Origin: Spinacia oleracea
Lineage: Eukaryota > Streptophyta > Magnoliopsida > Caryophyllales > Amaranthaceae
Direction of reading: 5' to 3'
Assembly (NCBI RefSeq): GCF_020520425.1
Contig: NC_079492.1
Coordinates: 53,629,042 to 53,693,041 of the forward strand
Length of the DNA stretch: 64,000 nt
Shown here in pieces: positions 30,201-40,491 of this stretch; the stretch's first letter is position 1, and every line of letters begins with the position of its first letter. The notes below the pieces were generated by a model that was not told the DNA's origin, did no database searches, and worked only from the letters and a program-made list of their open reading frames with translations. A program made the position numbers and the translations under genes.

Positions 30201-33189
30201 ACGGGATTTCATGCTAGGCGGGGCCGACCCGTCGTACCTAAGGCTAATTTTACAAAATTTAGCGTCCTTTGTCGTGACGGGTCGAGTCGTGCCGTGCCTT
30301 GTCGTACTTTTTCCAAAAAATTAAGGGCCAGGCCCGGCCCACGGGTTCGTACCCGTGTCGGGTAGGACTTTTTCGTGCTCGGGCCGGGCTTTTCGTGCCG
30401 GGTCGAGTCAGGCTTCGGACCGGCCCCACCCACAGCCATCTTCAGCAAGCAGTACTCCGAAAATAACTTTACTTGGTTCTCATATAGTACGTAGTTCTCC
30501 TAGTAGAGTAGTCGATTGTTAATTTGTTATATATATTATATATACTCCTAGTCCACACATTATTTTCTCAATATGCTGCTACAAAAACTGAAATTAAAAT
30601 TGTGATTACCAAAAGGTCTTGCGCGCACAAGTTGTACAATAAATTTATTGTACACCAAGATAACTTTTACCATTTTTTCGTAACTTTAACCTAGTTTTGA
30701 TTAACTTTTATATTAGTAAAAAAAGTTGATAGAAATGATTAAATGATTAATTTTATACATTATTAGTGGTTTTGAAGAAATATGTTTTTACTAAAATGAA
30801 AAAATTCATCACTAAAAAATAGATAACTTTTACATATATAATCTTAACTTTTAAACAATTTGAGTTAACTTTTACTCCAGTGTATAATATTTATTGTACA
30901 CCCTTTGTAAATAAGAATTTGTGATTACACGGGTTGTACGATAAATATTGTACACCGAAGTTAAAGTTAATGTAAAATGCTTAAAAGTTACTCTTATATA
31001 CGTAAAAGTTATCTATTTTTTACTGATAATTTTTTTTATTTTAATAAAAAATATTTCTTCAAAATCACTAATAATGTATAAAATTTATCATTTAGCCATT
31101 TAAAATATTTATCTATCAACTTATTTTTTAATAATATAAAAGTTAGAGAAAATTGGGTAAAAGTTAGAGAAAACTGGATAAAAGTTATATTGGTGTACAA
31201 TAAATTTATTGTACACCTAGTGCATGCAAGACCTTTTGTTGAAAATATCAGATTTTCATTATAACCCCCTACCCAAAAAAAAAAAAAACACCCAAAACTC
31301 CCAAAAAACCATCCAGATTGATATACTATATACTACGTATGTACGTAGTAACAAAAAGAGAACGTAAAAACCAAAAGGAGTAAAATTTACAAGAATTCAT
31401 CGTATGATATCCAATTTTGTTTTGCACGTACTTGACATGCAAAGCACAGCTTACAAGCAAGGAAAATTAAGTAGATGGAAGAAACTGTCACATACCTATA
31501 ATACTTTTGATCTTCTGTCGACAAAGGAGTTTATATATATTGCCCCCCCCCCCCCCCCCCACCCCCCACACCCACACGGCCACACTCACACACCCCCCAA
31601 AGAGAAAGAGATAAAACGTTGTATTAGAGATTTCAATTACTTAGGACTTAAAAGATTAACAATTTTTTGTAAATAAAATATATATTTTAGAAGCTGAAAC
31701 TCAAACGTTTCAATATCAGTCACTTTGTTCATCTTATATTTTATTTCAACTTTCTACCAAACACTCATAATTGTTTAAGGTGGACTTATATTATTTATTA
31801 GCACCTAATTATTTAAGTTGATTGAAAGTGCTTGCCAAACATAGCCTTAATATAAACCGTGCAAAAATTACATGTACAAAAAAACTAAAGAAAGCGACTA
31901 CGATTAACATATAAGTTTAATGTACTATTAACATATAAGTTTAATGTACTATTTAGCCAATTTATTAGTTATGCTATAAAAACACAAACAAGTTTTTTGA
32001 AACGTTGAGTATGCTAGCTAATTAAATAATTAAAGTACATGCAATTAATTCCTATTTAATAATAAATTCTTTTTTAAAATTAAAAGAATAAAAGCAAACC
32101 TTTAGGGTTAGCATTCCCTCCATGTTCATGATCATACTCAACACTTCCTCTAAACGCATGCAAACTTTTTCCACCACTATTATCACCCTTATCATTCATC
32201 ATCATCGTAACCGGCGTAGGCTCTTCGGCCAGCATGAAAATCCCGGCCGTTGTCGGGTTCGGGTAACCACCACCTTGGACACCACTAAACCTACTTGACC
32301 CAAATGAAGGAACCCTACCAACACCACATGCACCACTAGCTTTCTCCTCATCAAACCCATGCAAATTCCTAAAACTTGAAGCCCTAAAACTACCACCTTT
32401 TCTACTACCATTCACAAAAGAGTAAAAAGTATCACACTCATTAAAACTAGACACTCTCTTAGAAGAATTAACTGAATAAATCTCTACATTAGTCAAATTA
32501 GAAGGTCTAGGAGTTTGATCAGAGAAAACATCTGATCTTGAACTCGTTGATTTTCGAACTTTTACATGAAGTTTCCCATCTTCTCCAACTTGAGCTTCAG
32601 TCTCCAAAACTTCTCTCCCATCTAGTGATACTACATCAGAATCCACCTTAAATGATGTAATTAAATCAGAATTCTTAGGAAAGTTTTCTAAGATTAGTAC
32701 TCTAGCACCCCTAAATTCGAATAAACACAACAATAGGGTGTACCAAATAATGCATTGTAACACAACAATCTGCACCATTAAACTTGCTGAAGAATCTCCA
32801 TACATTCCTTTTAATAAAGGGATCCCCATAACAAGAGTGTTTGGAAGGGTTGAAAGAGAAAATAAGGTTATAGACAACTCGAGCGAGCCGCCAAAGCCAC
32901 GGCCATAACCACCTACAGACGACCAGAGGAAGAGGCCGAATAAGACGACGAGTTTTTGGAGAGTATCTGCTGCAATGAAGCGGTAGTTCATAGTATAAGG
33001 GTTGTTGTTTGAGATGAAATGGAAAGAAAGAAGTGGGACTGCAAAAAGAGCAACAAATCTATTGATCCCTGAACATTGATCTGGTGAAAATATTTTCCAC
33101 CATTTTATTGAACCATATGCAACAATCATTGCTACATAGAGAGGCACTACTTGTACTAGCACATTATACAAATCTTTCAAGGATATCAT
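24211..33189 (-). CDS. PIN-family auxin efflux carrier (six exons, 586 aa)
   Basis: Joined exons on the minus strand: 33189-32100, 29704-29428, 29014-28929, 24909-24752, 24645-24569 and 24283-24211 (stop TGA). Every junction keeps GT-AG and phase, giving 1761 nt. Predicted role: plasma-membrane export of indole-3-acetate. The N-terminal membrane half carries [38 protein letters not shown] and [19 protein letters not shown] hydrophilic loop of roughly 280 residues contains one TPRPSNLTN phosphosite-type motif. The C-terminal membrane half has [50 protein letters not shown] and [20 protein letters not shown]. The large loop makes it a canonical, not short-loop, PIN. At 586 aa it is somewhat shorter than Arabidopsis PIN1 or PIN2, and I cannot assign the subclass. 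Introns 1 and 3 are enlarged by transposon remains. Confidence 0.92.
24370..24521. mobile_element. Decayed Stowaway-like remnant in PIN intron 5
   Basis: A right-hand end CGGAGGGAGTA is clear near 24511-24521. The putative left end (CCATAATACTCTTACC) is only weakly similar, so the left boundary is a guess. Confidence 0.35.
24569..24645 (-). CDS. PIN exon 5
   Basis: 77 nt encoding [20 protein letters not shown] then EILSTA, acceptor TTCTCAG, donor GTACTC. This is the most conserved PIN segment. Confidence 0.9.
24752..24909 (-). CDS. PIN exon 4
   Basis: Encodes [32 protein letters not shown] and [14 protein letters not shown], with acceptor TTTGCAG and donor GTAATA. It is separated from exon 3 by a 4.0 kb intron carrying the MYB/SANT transposon remnant. 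Confidence 0.9.
25826..27732 (+). pseudogene. MYB/SANT-like protein of a PIF/Harbinger transposon, inside PIN intron 3
   Basis: First segment (about 25885-26077): [39 protein letters not shown] and VVFDEWEK. After about 1.4 kb comes a second (27475-27732): [20 protein letters not shown], then [18 protein letters not shown] and [20 protein letters not shown]. Together these follow the MYB/SANT-like DNA-binding protein (ORF1 type, Myb_DNA-bind_3 family) that accompanies PIF/Harbinger transposases and its domesticated relatives. Stops occur between pieces, and a Stowaway MITE sits between them. No transposase with a DDE domain is seen in the intron. It lies antisense to the PIN gene. Confidence 0.65.
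26127..26467. mobile_element. Stowaway-type MITE (341 bp)
   Basis: The ends CTCCCTCCGTCTATTTTTG and complementary AAAAAGAGACGGAGGGAG are flanked by TA (26125-26126 and 26468-26469). It lies between the two pieces of the MYB/SANT pseudogene, within PIN intron 3. Confidence 0.88.
28021..28175. repeat. Short tandem duplication in PIN intron 3
   Basis: TTTCCTTATTACTCACTAAA followed by CATCAAG..GAAAAAGTGCATAAGCA occurs twice, about 55 bp apart, between about 28068 and 28166. No coding content. Confidence 0.6.
28185..28445. mobile_element. Stowaway-like MITE, right end eroded
   Basis: The left end CTCCCTCTGTTTTCGAAATA and right-side TATTTCGAAACGG are inverted, but the final GAGGGAG-type bases of the right end are replaced by TAATGG. 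The interior is AT-rich and non-coding. Located in PIN intron 3. Confidence 0.6.
28929..29014 (-). CDS. PIN exon 3
   Basis: 86 nt encoding [20 protein letters not shown] then LGMAMFSLG, between acceptor TTTGCAG and donor GTAAGA. This small exon has the length and content seen in many plant PIN genes and was found only by splicing logic. Confidence 0.9.
29428..29704 (-). CDS. PIN exon 2: end of loop and first C-terminal helix
   Basis: Starts after acceptor GATGTAG with [15 protein letters not shown] and ends [34 protein letters not shown]. It contains the conserved NPNTYSS motif. One family-conserved position (usually VWRKL) reads VSRKL. The donor is GTGTGT. Confidence 0.9.
30072..30443. mobile_element. 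hAT-type MITE, GC-rich, in PIN intron 1
   Basis: Inverted ends (AAAGATGGC and GCCATCTT) with flanking 8-mers AGCAGGCA and AGCAAGCA (one mismatch), the hAT target size. The interior is dense in GGGCC/GGCCC and CGGGTCGAG, unlike the AT-rich intron around it; the short open frames here (30141-30448) reflect that composition only. Confidence 0.75.
30610..31238. mobile_element. Fold-back/Mutator-like MITE in PIN intron 1
   Basis: The left end CAAAAGGTCTTGC is mirrored by GCAAGACCTTTTG at the right end. The arms (about 30610-30905 and 30935-31238) share TTGTACAATAAATTTATTGTACAC-type and TAACTTTTA motifs in inverted order around a short centre. Long self-complementary arms suit a Mutator-type or fold-back element. 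No clear target duplication was found. TTGTGATTAC occurs both at the left edge and near the centre. Confidence 0.65.
31544..31600. repeat. Poly-C / CA-rich low-complexity tract
   Basis: A run of about 17 or more C residues is followed by CACCC/CACA units. It is simple sequence in PIN intron 1, prone to length errors in assemblies. Confidence 0.85.
32100..33189 (-). CDS. PIN exon 1: N-terminal membrane domain and most of the loop
   Basis: Begins [20 protein letters not shown]. Five hydrophobic segments lie in about the first 165 codons, followed by a Ser/Gly-rich cytosolic loop with [25 protein letters not shown] and [18 protein letters not shown], all familiar from canonical PINs. It ends NANPKG at donor GTTTGC (phase 1). 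The ATG is the only one upstream of the conserved first helix, and a TATA-like sequence lies about 75-85 bp upstream. Confidence 0.92.
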
Positions 33190-33263
33190 CTTTAACTAAA
33201 ACAACTTTTTTGGATAAGGAGAAATGTAGCTAGCTAGACAATTTAGCTTGGGGATTGATATAT

Positions 33264-33274
33264 CATATATAAAG
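33264..33274 (-). promoter_or_regulatory. TATA-box-like sequence of the PIN gene
   Basis: On the minus strand TTTATATATGA lies about 75-85 bp before the ATG. The region is AT-rich and an (AT)n microsatellite follows upstream, so the assignment is tentative. Confidence 0.4.
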
Positions 33275-33299
33275 GAGATCCTAAACTACCAAAACATGA

Positions 33300-33307
<8 letters not shown>

Positions 33308-33355
<48 letters not shown>
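33308..33355. repeat. (AT)n microsatellite upstream of the PIN gene
   Basis: An uninterrupted AT dinucleotide run of about 48 bp, roughly 120 bp upstream of the PIN start codon, likely variable in length between individuals. Confidence 0.95.
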
Positions 33356-33356
<1 letters not shown>

Positions 33357-33649
33357 CCTAGAATCAGATGGAAAAGAAAACTTTCAAGTGCATGGTTGAG
33401 TACGTGGAAACCAAGAAAAGTCATAATAAAAGCTCGTACGTATACATTGCATAAGGCTTCCGCTATTTAGCTCATGATTTTGGAGAAATGTTTAAATATA
33501 CGCAGGCTGATCTTTATTTTTGTATAAAGGTTGTTTTCAATGTCCATTTCCGATTAAGTCAAAGATTCATTTGTTATTTTGTCTGTGGGATGTAATGGAC
33601 TAAATCAAAATGGCTCTTAAAACCTCTTCGCTTCCTTTCCATGAAGTAG

Positions 33650-33805
33650 AATATGGTCTTCCCGTTATCTCTTTTGGGTCAATTGGAAACAACCTCTCGG
33701 CAATTATAGGGGTAAGGTTGCGTACAACCGACCCCCCTTACCCCGCTTCTTGCGGGAGCCTCTTTGAGACAATGGGGTAATGATAATGATAATGATGAAA
33801 GGTTG
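33650..33805 (+). mobile_element. SINE-like 3' fragment
   Basis: The stretch with GGTAAGGTTGCGTACAACCG, ACCCC..TACCCCGC and GCGGGAGCCTC is the widely shared 3' region of plant tRNA-derived SINEs, ending in a short repeated tail (TAATGATAATGATAATGATG). The polymerase III promoter boxes expected upstream were not clearly identified, so it may be 5'-truncated. Confidence 0.5.
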
Positions 33806-34437
33806 TTTTCAGGAATTGAACCAGTAAATTAGCGCCTAGTAGATGATAAGTAGACACTTGACCATCGTAGCTTTTCATACACGAATTTAAAGGAATGTTA
33901 ATTATAATGTTGACCGGACAACAAATTTATGTACATATGTAAGGGTTGATGATGCAAGATCAATATTGCATGGGAATTGGGAAGCATAAGTTCTGAAATC
34001 ATAGTAAAAACATAATTGAAACTTGGCAATTAAATGGAGGAAAACACCAACATTGTAAACACTTGTAATCAAAGTAGATGAAGAAACACTCAAATCTGTT
34101 ACACTTGTGTCAAAGACGCTTCCATTGTTAGGGGAAAATTATACATTGTATTAATGAGTGAGTGCAGTGATTGCTTCAAGCTGCACAGACAAAGTTGCAG
34201 CCTTGCACATACGAGTATTATTATGTGTTGCAGATAAACCAAGCTGACCAATTTATCTTTGGCAAACTTCTATGTGTATTGCACGTGATATAGATGGCAA
34301 ACTTCCAGGTATGTGGGCCTTGAATACCTTACTCTTTGACTAGTTTGCCACATAAGCATACATTTTCAGCTCAAAATTTTAAGATAGGTTTTGAATTTGA
34401 AAAAAAATTGATTTTTTTTAATTTTTTTTAAGAAGTA
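33806..34437. other. AT-rich intergenic stretch, nothing recognised
   Basis: No domain-bearing open frame, LTR or inverted repeat was identified between the SINE-like fragment and the Stowaway-like element. Confidence 0.35.
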
Positions 34438-34686
34438 CTAACTCCGTTTCAAAAAGACACTTACTATTTGCACGGACTCCGGTGCAATGTTTGACCGTTA
34501 ATATATCATATTTTGTATGGCAAAAAATTATAAAAATTTGATATTTGTAAAATACATTTTGAGACAAATCTAACAAGATATCTTATGATAATTTTTTATA
34601 GATATAATAGTGAGAATTTAGGGTCAAAATTTTGGTTTTTTGGGCACATTTTTCAAAACGTAAAGAATTTTATGAAACGGAGCTAG
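34438..34686. mobile_element. Stowaway-like MITE (249 bp)
   Basis: The left end CTAACTCCGTTTCA and right end TGAAACGGAGCTAG are inverted, with TA on each side (34436-34437 and 34687-34688). The interior is AT-rich and non-coding. Confidence 0.75.
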
Positions 34687-35163
34687 TATGAAACTGCTTT
34701 TATGCATGCATAGTCATATTCTTCTTGAATAGGTATCTGCATATTTTTATACAAAAATGCACTTATTAGTCTAAAAAGCAGCATTTGCATGGGATAATTT
34801 GAGTATGTGATTTTCAGATACATAAACTGTCTTTTAATTTTACATGTGATTGCTTGTGAATTCTTTTGTTAAGCTTCTGTTTATGTGCATATGTTTCAAC
34901 AACTTTTCTGGTATTAGGTACACTGTTTTGATGATTAGTAGTTTGAGTATAGCGGCAGGGAGTCTTAAATTCATAATCATAAAATACTCTTGTTAAGTTT
35001 ATTTCTAAATGTTGTTAGTAACTTATAGTTGATGGTATTAGAAATAGGATGATTTCCTTTGCTTAAACTGAATCTCAATAAGCTTTGAGAGAAATATAGA
35101 GGGTTCAATGAACTGAAACAAATAAAGATTTTATTATTGAACTGAATAATGAATCATAACAGC

Positions 35164-35165
<2 letters not shown>

Positions 35166-35246
<81 letters not shown>
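35166..35246. repeat. Long (AT)n microsatellite
   Basis: About 80 bp of pure AT dinucleotide, probably within the LTR remnant of the old copia element. It is likely length-polymorphic and hard to assemble. Confidence 0.92.
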
Positions 35247-35247
<1 letters not shown>

Positions 35248-35472
35248 TAGTGATGATGTGTTTTATTTAATGAGATTACTCTATATGTACACATCAACAA
35301 CTAGGTGAACCTTATTACAAGAATGCAACTTAACTGAATGGCTAACTGATTTCGTAGATTTAAGGGAGGTTGTTAGAGCTGTAGGAGTTGGTTGAAGCTG
35401 ATCATTATGAAAGCTTCAAGAAGTTTGCAATGCTGGTGGTTTAGGATGAGTAAAGGACACTGCTGCGCATTG

Positions 35473-35826
35473 CTATGTTGTTGTTGTGTAAGACAGAAGA
35501 AAGAATGAGATTGGCAGTAGTGATAGGAGAGTGTACACTAATACCCCCCCCAAACTTGGAATGGGGAAAACATTGATCATACCAAGTTTGGAAGAGAGAA
35601 TCATGTGTTGTTGACTAGGGAGAACCTTAGTGAAGAGGTCATCCAGTTGATGCTTTGTAGGTAGATAACTTAGTTGAAGGAGGCCTTCTAGAACCTTAAC
35701 TCTAGTGAAATGGCATTCAACTTCAATATGCTTAGTGCGTTCATGAAAAATGGGGTTCTTAGCAATGTGTAGAGAAGATTGGTTGTTACAGTGAAGCTGG
35801 ACAGGTTGAAGACCTTTTATCCCCAA
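35473..35826 (-). pseudogene. Old copia: RNase H C-terminal part
   Basis: Contains QLHCNNQSSLHIAKNPIFHE, RTKHIEVECHFTRVKVLEGL and HQLDDLFTKVLPSQQH, the standard end of copia pol, with the polypurine-like G-run at its end. Confidence 0.8.
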
Positions 35827-35967
35827 TTCTTCAAGTAGTCTAAAAATCCAAGTAACTTCACTAGGAGCCTGTGAAAATTCCCTGTATTCTGCCTCAGAGG
35901 AACTTCGGGAAATGGTAGATTGTTTCTTAGACTTCCAGCTGATGGGAGAGTTACAAAGAAGAAGAAT

Positions 35968-36829
35968 TTAACCAGTGACAGATCTTCTTGTTGAAGGACA
36001 AGCAGCCCAGTCAGAGTCTGAAAAATCTTGTAAGGAGAGTTGATATGTTGCCTTTAATAATATACCTTGACCAGTTGTATGATTAACATATCTAAGAGTA
36101 TGAGTACGAGCAGCAATGTGAGAGAGTTTTGGAGAGTGCATGAACTGACCGAGGGAATGAACACCAAATGCTAGGTCAGGTCCTGTGTGAGTAAGGAAAT
36201 TGAGCTTTCCAACATAGCATCTATAGAGGTCGGGATTGGAACAAGCTTCTCCTTCAGTAGGGAGTTTCAAATTTAAGGGAAATGGGATGACATCAGGTTT
36301 GGAAATATCAAGCTCACAATCATGGAGCATTTCCTTAGTGTATTTTCTCTGAGTGAGTATATATGATCCCTTCAGTGGTGTGACTGACTTCAATGCCAAG
36401 GAAATAGTTGAGAAGACCTAGATCTTTAATGCTGAAAGTTCGACGTAGATGAGCCTTTAAAGCATGAATTGTTTCCTCATTAGAACCTGTGATTATAATG
36501 TCATCAACATACACAACAACCACAATGATGTCAGAAGATTCATGCTTAATGAACAAAGAATAGTCATTCTTTTATTGTTTGTAGCCTTGGGATTTCAGCT
36601 TATCCAGAAGTCGAGCAAACCATTGCCTAGATGCATGTTTGAGGCCATATAAGGACTTAGTGAGTTTGCAAACATGACCAGCAGGAGCATCAACACCCTC
36701 AGGGACCTTCATATAAACTTCTTCATCTAGGTTCCCATGTAGAAAAATATTTATTAATGTCCAATTGGAACAATTTTCAGTTCCTACTGGCAGCAAGAGA
36801 TATTTTTTAAGACATCCAACAATTGACAT
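35968..36829 (-). pseudogene. Old copia: reverse transcriptase
   Basis: Overlapping pieces give INIFLHGNLDEEVYMKVPEG, KSLYGLKHASRQWFARL, VVVVYVDDIIITGSNEE (catalytic YVDD intact) and KDLGLLNYFLGIEV, then RKYTKEMLHD and LNFLTHTGPDLAFGVHSLGQ. Frameshifts at about 36560 and 36380 split it. RNase H continues at 35473-35826 with NQSSLHIAKNPIFHERTKHI. Confidence 0.82.
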
Positions 36830-37664
36830 TTTTACAACAGAAGAGAAAGTTTCATGGTAGTCAATACCATATTTCTGTGTGAAATCCTTGGAAACTAATA
36901 TGGCTTTATATCGTTCTATAGATCCATCAGCATTCTTTTTAATCCTAAAAACTCATTTGCAACCATGATTGTTATTCAACGCTGTAATCTCAGGTATGAT
37001 TGTTATTCAAAGCTGTAATCTCTTTTTCCATAACAACTAGCCAATTGTTGTCCCTATCAGCTTCTTTGTAAGAAGTTGGTTCATTGTGGTCCATATGAGC
37101 AGAAATAAGGACCTTTTGGTGCTCAGAAAGGCTGTTATAGGAGACTAGATTGCACCTATGTATGACATGATTAGCACAAACAAAGTCATTGAGGTGGGGA
37201 TGAGGTTTAGATAGCCTAGTTGATCTTCTGTGAAGAGTTGCAGTAGGTACTATAGTTAAAACAGGAGGAGATTCTGGTGTAGGGTGTGTAAGAGGTGTAG
37301 AGAGAATAGAAGAAAAAGTAGGAGGCAATGAATTAGGGGAAACTGAGGTAGTAATGTGGCTTGATGTAACAGATGGGGAGTCAGAAGTTTCAGATGGATA
37401 TTCAGAAAGATTGTGTGAGTTAGAGGTATTTAGAAAAAGAGGAATGGATGAGGAATCTGGAAAAGATGTGATGGTAAGGAAAAATTGAGTAGAATATGTT
37501 GATTTTGGGATAGGAGAATAATGAAAAGGAAAGTGTTATTCATAACAAATGACATCTCTGGAAACAATCAATTTGTTGGTGTCTAGGTTTAGCATTTTTT
37601 AAGGCTTTTGGTTAGGTGGATAACCAAGGAAAACACAAGGATATTCCCTTGGATCAAACTTGGA

Positions 37665-38102
37665 TCAGTGAACTTTTGAGGTTGTAATGTAGCACAAGCA
37701 TCCAAAATTCCTTAAATGAGAAAGGTCAGGTTTATTTTTAAATAGCCTTTCATAGGGAGTGCTGAAGTTAATGATTTTCAATGGCATTCTGTTAATCAAA
37801 TATGTGGCAATAAGAACACAATGACTCCAATATTTTTCAGGCAGTTTAGATTGAAAAGCCAGCGCCCTGTCAGTTTCAAGAAGATACCTGTGTTTTCTTT
37901 CCACCACACCATTTTGTGGAGGTGTGTGGCTGCAAGTCTTCTGGTTCAAAATTCTTTTATTAATGAATAGTTCCTTCATTGCTCCCTCTTTGAGATCAGG
38001 AGCATTGTCTGATCTAACACTCTTGAATGACAGTTCAAACAGAGATTTAACATAGATAAGAAATTGAGTCATGATTGTCGCCGAATGTGTTTTATTTCTC
38101 AT
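37665..38102 (-). pseudogene. Old copia: integrase core, second half
   Basis: Contains VRSDNAPDL (second catalytic Asp) and PPQNGVVERKHRYLLE (catalytic Glu), then the conserved YWSHCVLIATYLINRMP. The first catalytic Asp region would lie at about 38110-38340 (+ coordinates) but is frameshifted. The pre-integrase segment is at 38360-38659. Confidence 0.75.
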
Positions 38103-38683
38103 AAAAACGTGTCCAAGTCATTCGAGTGTAATCATCAGCAATAGTAAGGAACTGATTACACTTAGATGAGTCCAATACAGAATATGGTCCCCATACATCA
38201 ATAATGTAACAATTCGAAAGACTTAGTTGTCTTAATACAACTAGTTGGAAAAGGGAATCTAGTCTGTTTGGCTAAGGGACATATCTGACAAAAAGATTCA
38301 GCTAGACAACCTTGTACATCTACACCTTGTAGGTTCTTTACTTTACCAAATGACATGTGTCATAGTCTTAAAGGCCATAATTTGGCTTCTTGAACTACAG
38401 TTGAGCTAGTGGTAGACATAGCATACTTATTGGATCCTAGATTGATATTTGAACTCAAAAATCCTTCATCTAGACTGTATAAGCCTTTCTCCAGCTTACC
38501 AAGCAAAATATGCTTGTTCCCGGAATGATCCTGAATAAAACACTCACCATTTGTAAATGAAATTGAGCAATTTGCATCACAACACAACTTGGAGATAGAA
38601 ACCAGATTGAACTTAAACCCCGGAAAAATGAAGTACATTCTTGAGTATAATTCCTCCATCCAGATTTATAAGACCTTTATGTT

Positions 38684-39130
38684 TTACTTGTAGTCAGTGC
38701 CATCAGATATAGTAATGGTGTGTTTGCCATCATTTACAAGTTCAAAGGTTTTGAACAAAGACAAATTTGAACACATATGGTCACTTGCTCCACTATCTAG
38801 GATCCATTTGTTGTTAATACTAGACATAAGACATAATGTACCTTGAGGTTGGTAGCTGGTTGCTAGTCCAAGAGAGTGTGAGCCAGAGTTTTCTGCTTGG
38901 TTAGCAACTTGTTGAGTGTGAAAACATTTCATTAATTGACTATACTGTCCCTCAGTGAAAGGGGCATGAACAACACCAGATCCATCTTCTTCTTGAGTTT
39001 CTTTAGGAGTGTACTCATCCAACCGAGCTGCTGCTGCTATTCTCTTACCCTTTCCTTTGAAATCCTCCGGATAACCATGTAGTTTCCAACATTTGTCAAT
39101 AGTATTATTCTTCATCTTGCAATGCCCCAC
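38684..39130 (-). pseudogene. Old copia: Gag zinc knuckle and protease
   Basis: Contains GHCKMKNNTIDKCWKLHGYP (knuckle, its first Cys out of frame) and the retropepsin motif WILDSGASDHMC about 100 residues later. The frame ends soon after SDGTDYK. The N-terminal Gag is missing beyond the CACTA end. Confidence 0.75.
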
Positions 39131-39186
39131 AAAATAGATTGTTTCTATTACTGTTATTGGAATTTCTGTATTGATTCCCAGCGCCT

Positions 39187-39535
39187 CACTACTACAAAAA
39201 TAGGCAAAGAGACCCGTCCAAATATGCCTAAGAGACCTCCTCTGGACAAGTCTCTATCTCAAATGTCTCTTTGATAAAGAGACCCCCTTATTAGAGGAGG
39301 TTTCTTATAAATAAAGAAGAGACATTTATTAGAGAAATAGTAACTCAAAAAATAATTTAATAGATAAAGAGATTCATCATTAAAGAAATTGGGTCTCTTG
39401 ATTTCTTTGTTAAATCAATTCAGACCCCATATTAAATAAAGGGGGTCTCTTTCACATTTTTATACTTTTTTCATACAAAAAAGGAAGAGATCTATTTTTA
39501 CAGATAACAGGTCTCTTATCATATTTTTTTAAAGC
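39187..39535. mobile_element. One end of a CACTA-type DNA transposon
   Basis: Begins CACTACTACAAAAATAG, the canonical CACTA terminus, followed by sub-terminal repeats of AGAGACC/GGTCTCT (at least eight within 350 bp, both orientations), the pattern used by CACTA transposases. No matching right terminus (TTTTTGTAGTAGTG) is found within the window, so the element is truncated or one-sided; its right boundary is arbitrary. Confidence 0.7.
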
Positions 39536-39592
39536 AATAATAATAATTTAATACGCACTCCGATAACAGCCATCAAAAACAAAATTTTGATA

Positions 39593-39790
39593 CTCCCTCC
39601 GTATTTATTTAAGGGATACACTTGGCCGGGCACGGGTATTAAGAAGAAGAATTGTATGAAATGAAGTAATAAAACAAGTGGGATTGGGGTAGATATTTTA
39701 ATAAGTAAAACAAGTGGGCACCATGTCATTTTAGAGTGGAGGGGGGTGAGGGATAGTTCTGAAATTATTTGTTTAACATGGGACATAAAA
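39593..39790. mobile_element. Stowaway-like MITE, one clear end
   Basis: The left end CTCCCTCCGTATTTATTTAA follows TA at 39591-39592. The complementary right end is eroded (a weak TTTGTTTAACATGGGACATA near 39770). Non-coding. Confidence 0.5.
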
Positions 39791-40491
39791 TATATTAGAT
39801 AGATTATTATTTTCATATGATACTACTAACGTAATTTAAGCCCGTGCAATGCACGGGTTAATTTATATTGTGTTGTATTATATGATTTTACTAATAAATT
39901 TTTTGATTGGATTCAGATCATATTCAAATATATAAACACCTCAATATCTAATACGGAGTGTGACTTGAGATATTAACTCATACATGTTGAAATTATTAAT
40001 TTGATTACTATACATTGTCAAAATTGGATGGTCAAACTGTATTCTGAATTTAGGCAAAAGATCAGATGATGAGAATACTCGAGTCTCACACCAAGATACA
40101 TACTCAATTACCTATGCCCGAGATAAGTACCAAAGTTATTTAACTGCAATTTTGCAACCAAAGGTATTGAGAAGGAATAAAATTCATACAGGAGTTAGTG
40201 AAGGCCTAATTTAATTAATGGATACAGAGTATCTTATACAAAGTACTTCGATACCATACCAATACGCATTAATACTTTTAGTGATTTATGGAATGAATTC
40301 AACTACCAAGATAAGAGTCATTACAACCCATTGGATAGTATCAATAGTAGTAGACAATTGTGTTTTTAAAAAGATTTTATGATTTTTAATTCTAATTTAT
40401 CTTTTAGTTAAAGTTCTTTTTAGTAATCCATAAGATCGATCATTAATAAATCCTATTTTCTATCCAAAATCAAACACTGCTAATTTCTTTT
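39791..40491. other. AT-rich stretch with a short perfect palindrome
   Basis: No coding content. At 39841-39857 CCCGTGCAATGCACGGG forms a 17-bp hairpin, a motif often found at ends of decayed plant transposons; here nothing else around it is diagnostic. Confidence 0.4.

Larger units (their letters stand above)
35100..39184 (-). mobile_element. Old Ty1/copia element, 5'-truncated, many frameshifts
   Basis: Minus-strand pieces in copia order from right to left: zinc knuckle (GHCKMKNNTIDKCWKLHGYP), protease (ILDSGASDHMCS), GAG-pre-integrase, integrase (VRSDNAPDL, NGVVERKHRYLLE), RT (VVVVYVDDIIITGSNEE, FLHGNLDEEVYM, KSLYGLKHASRQW), RNase H (HERTKHIEVECHF). A G-run (minus TTTGGGGGGGGTAT, about 35542-35555) looks like the polypurine tract, so the 3' LTR would start near 35535 and extend left through the (AT)n tract; its far end is not located. 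On the right the gag region stops abruptly at a CACTA-type terminus at 39187. Much older than the copia element at 7-18 kb. Confidence 0.85.

Noticed and set aside
30141..30448. Open frames rich in Arg, Pro and Gly on both strands
   Set aside because: They fall within a GC-rich hAT-type MITE in PIN intron 1; composition explains them.
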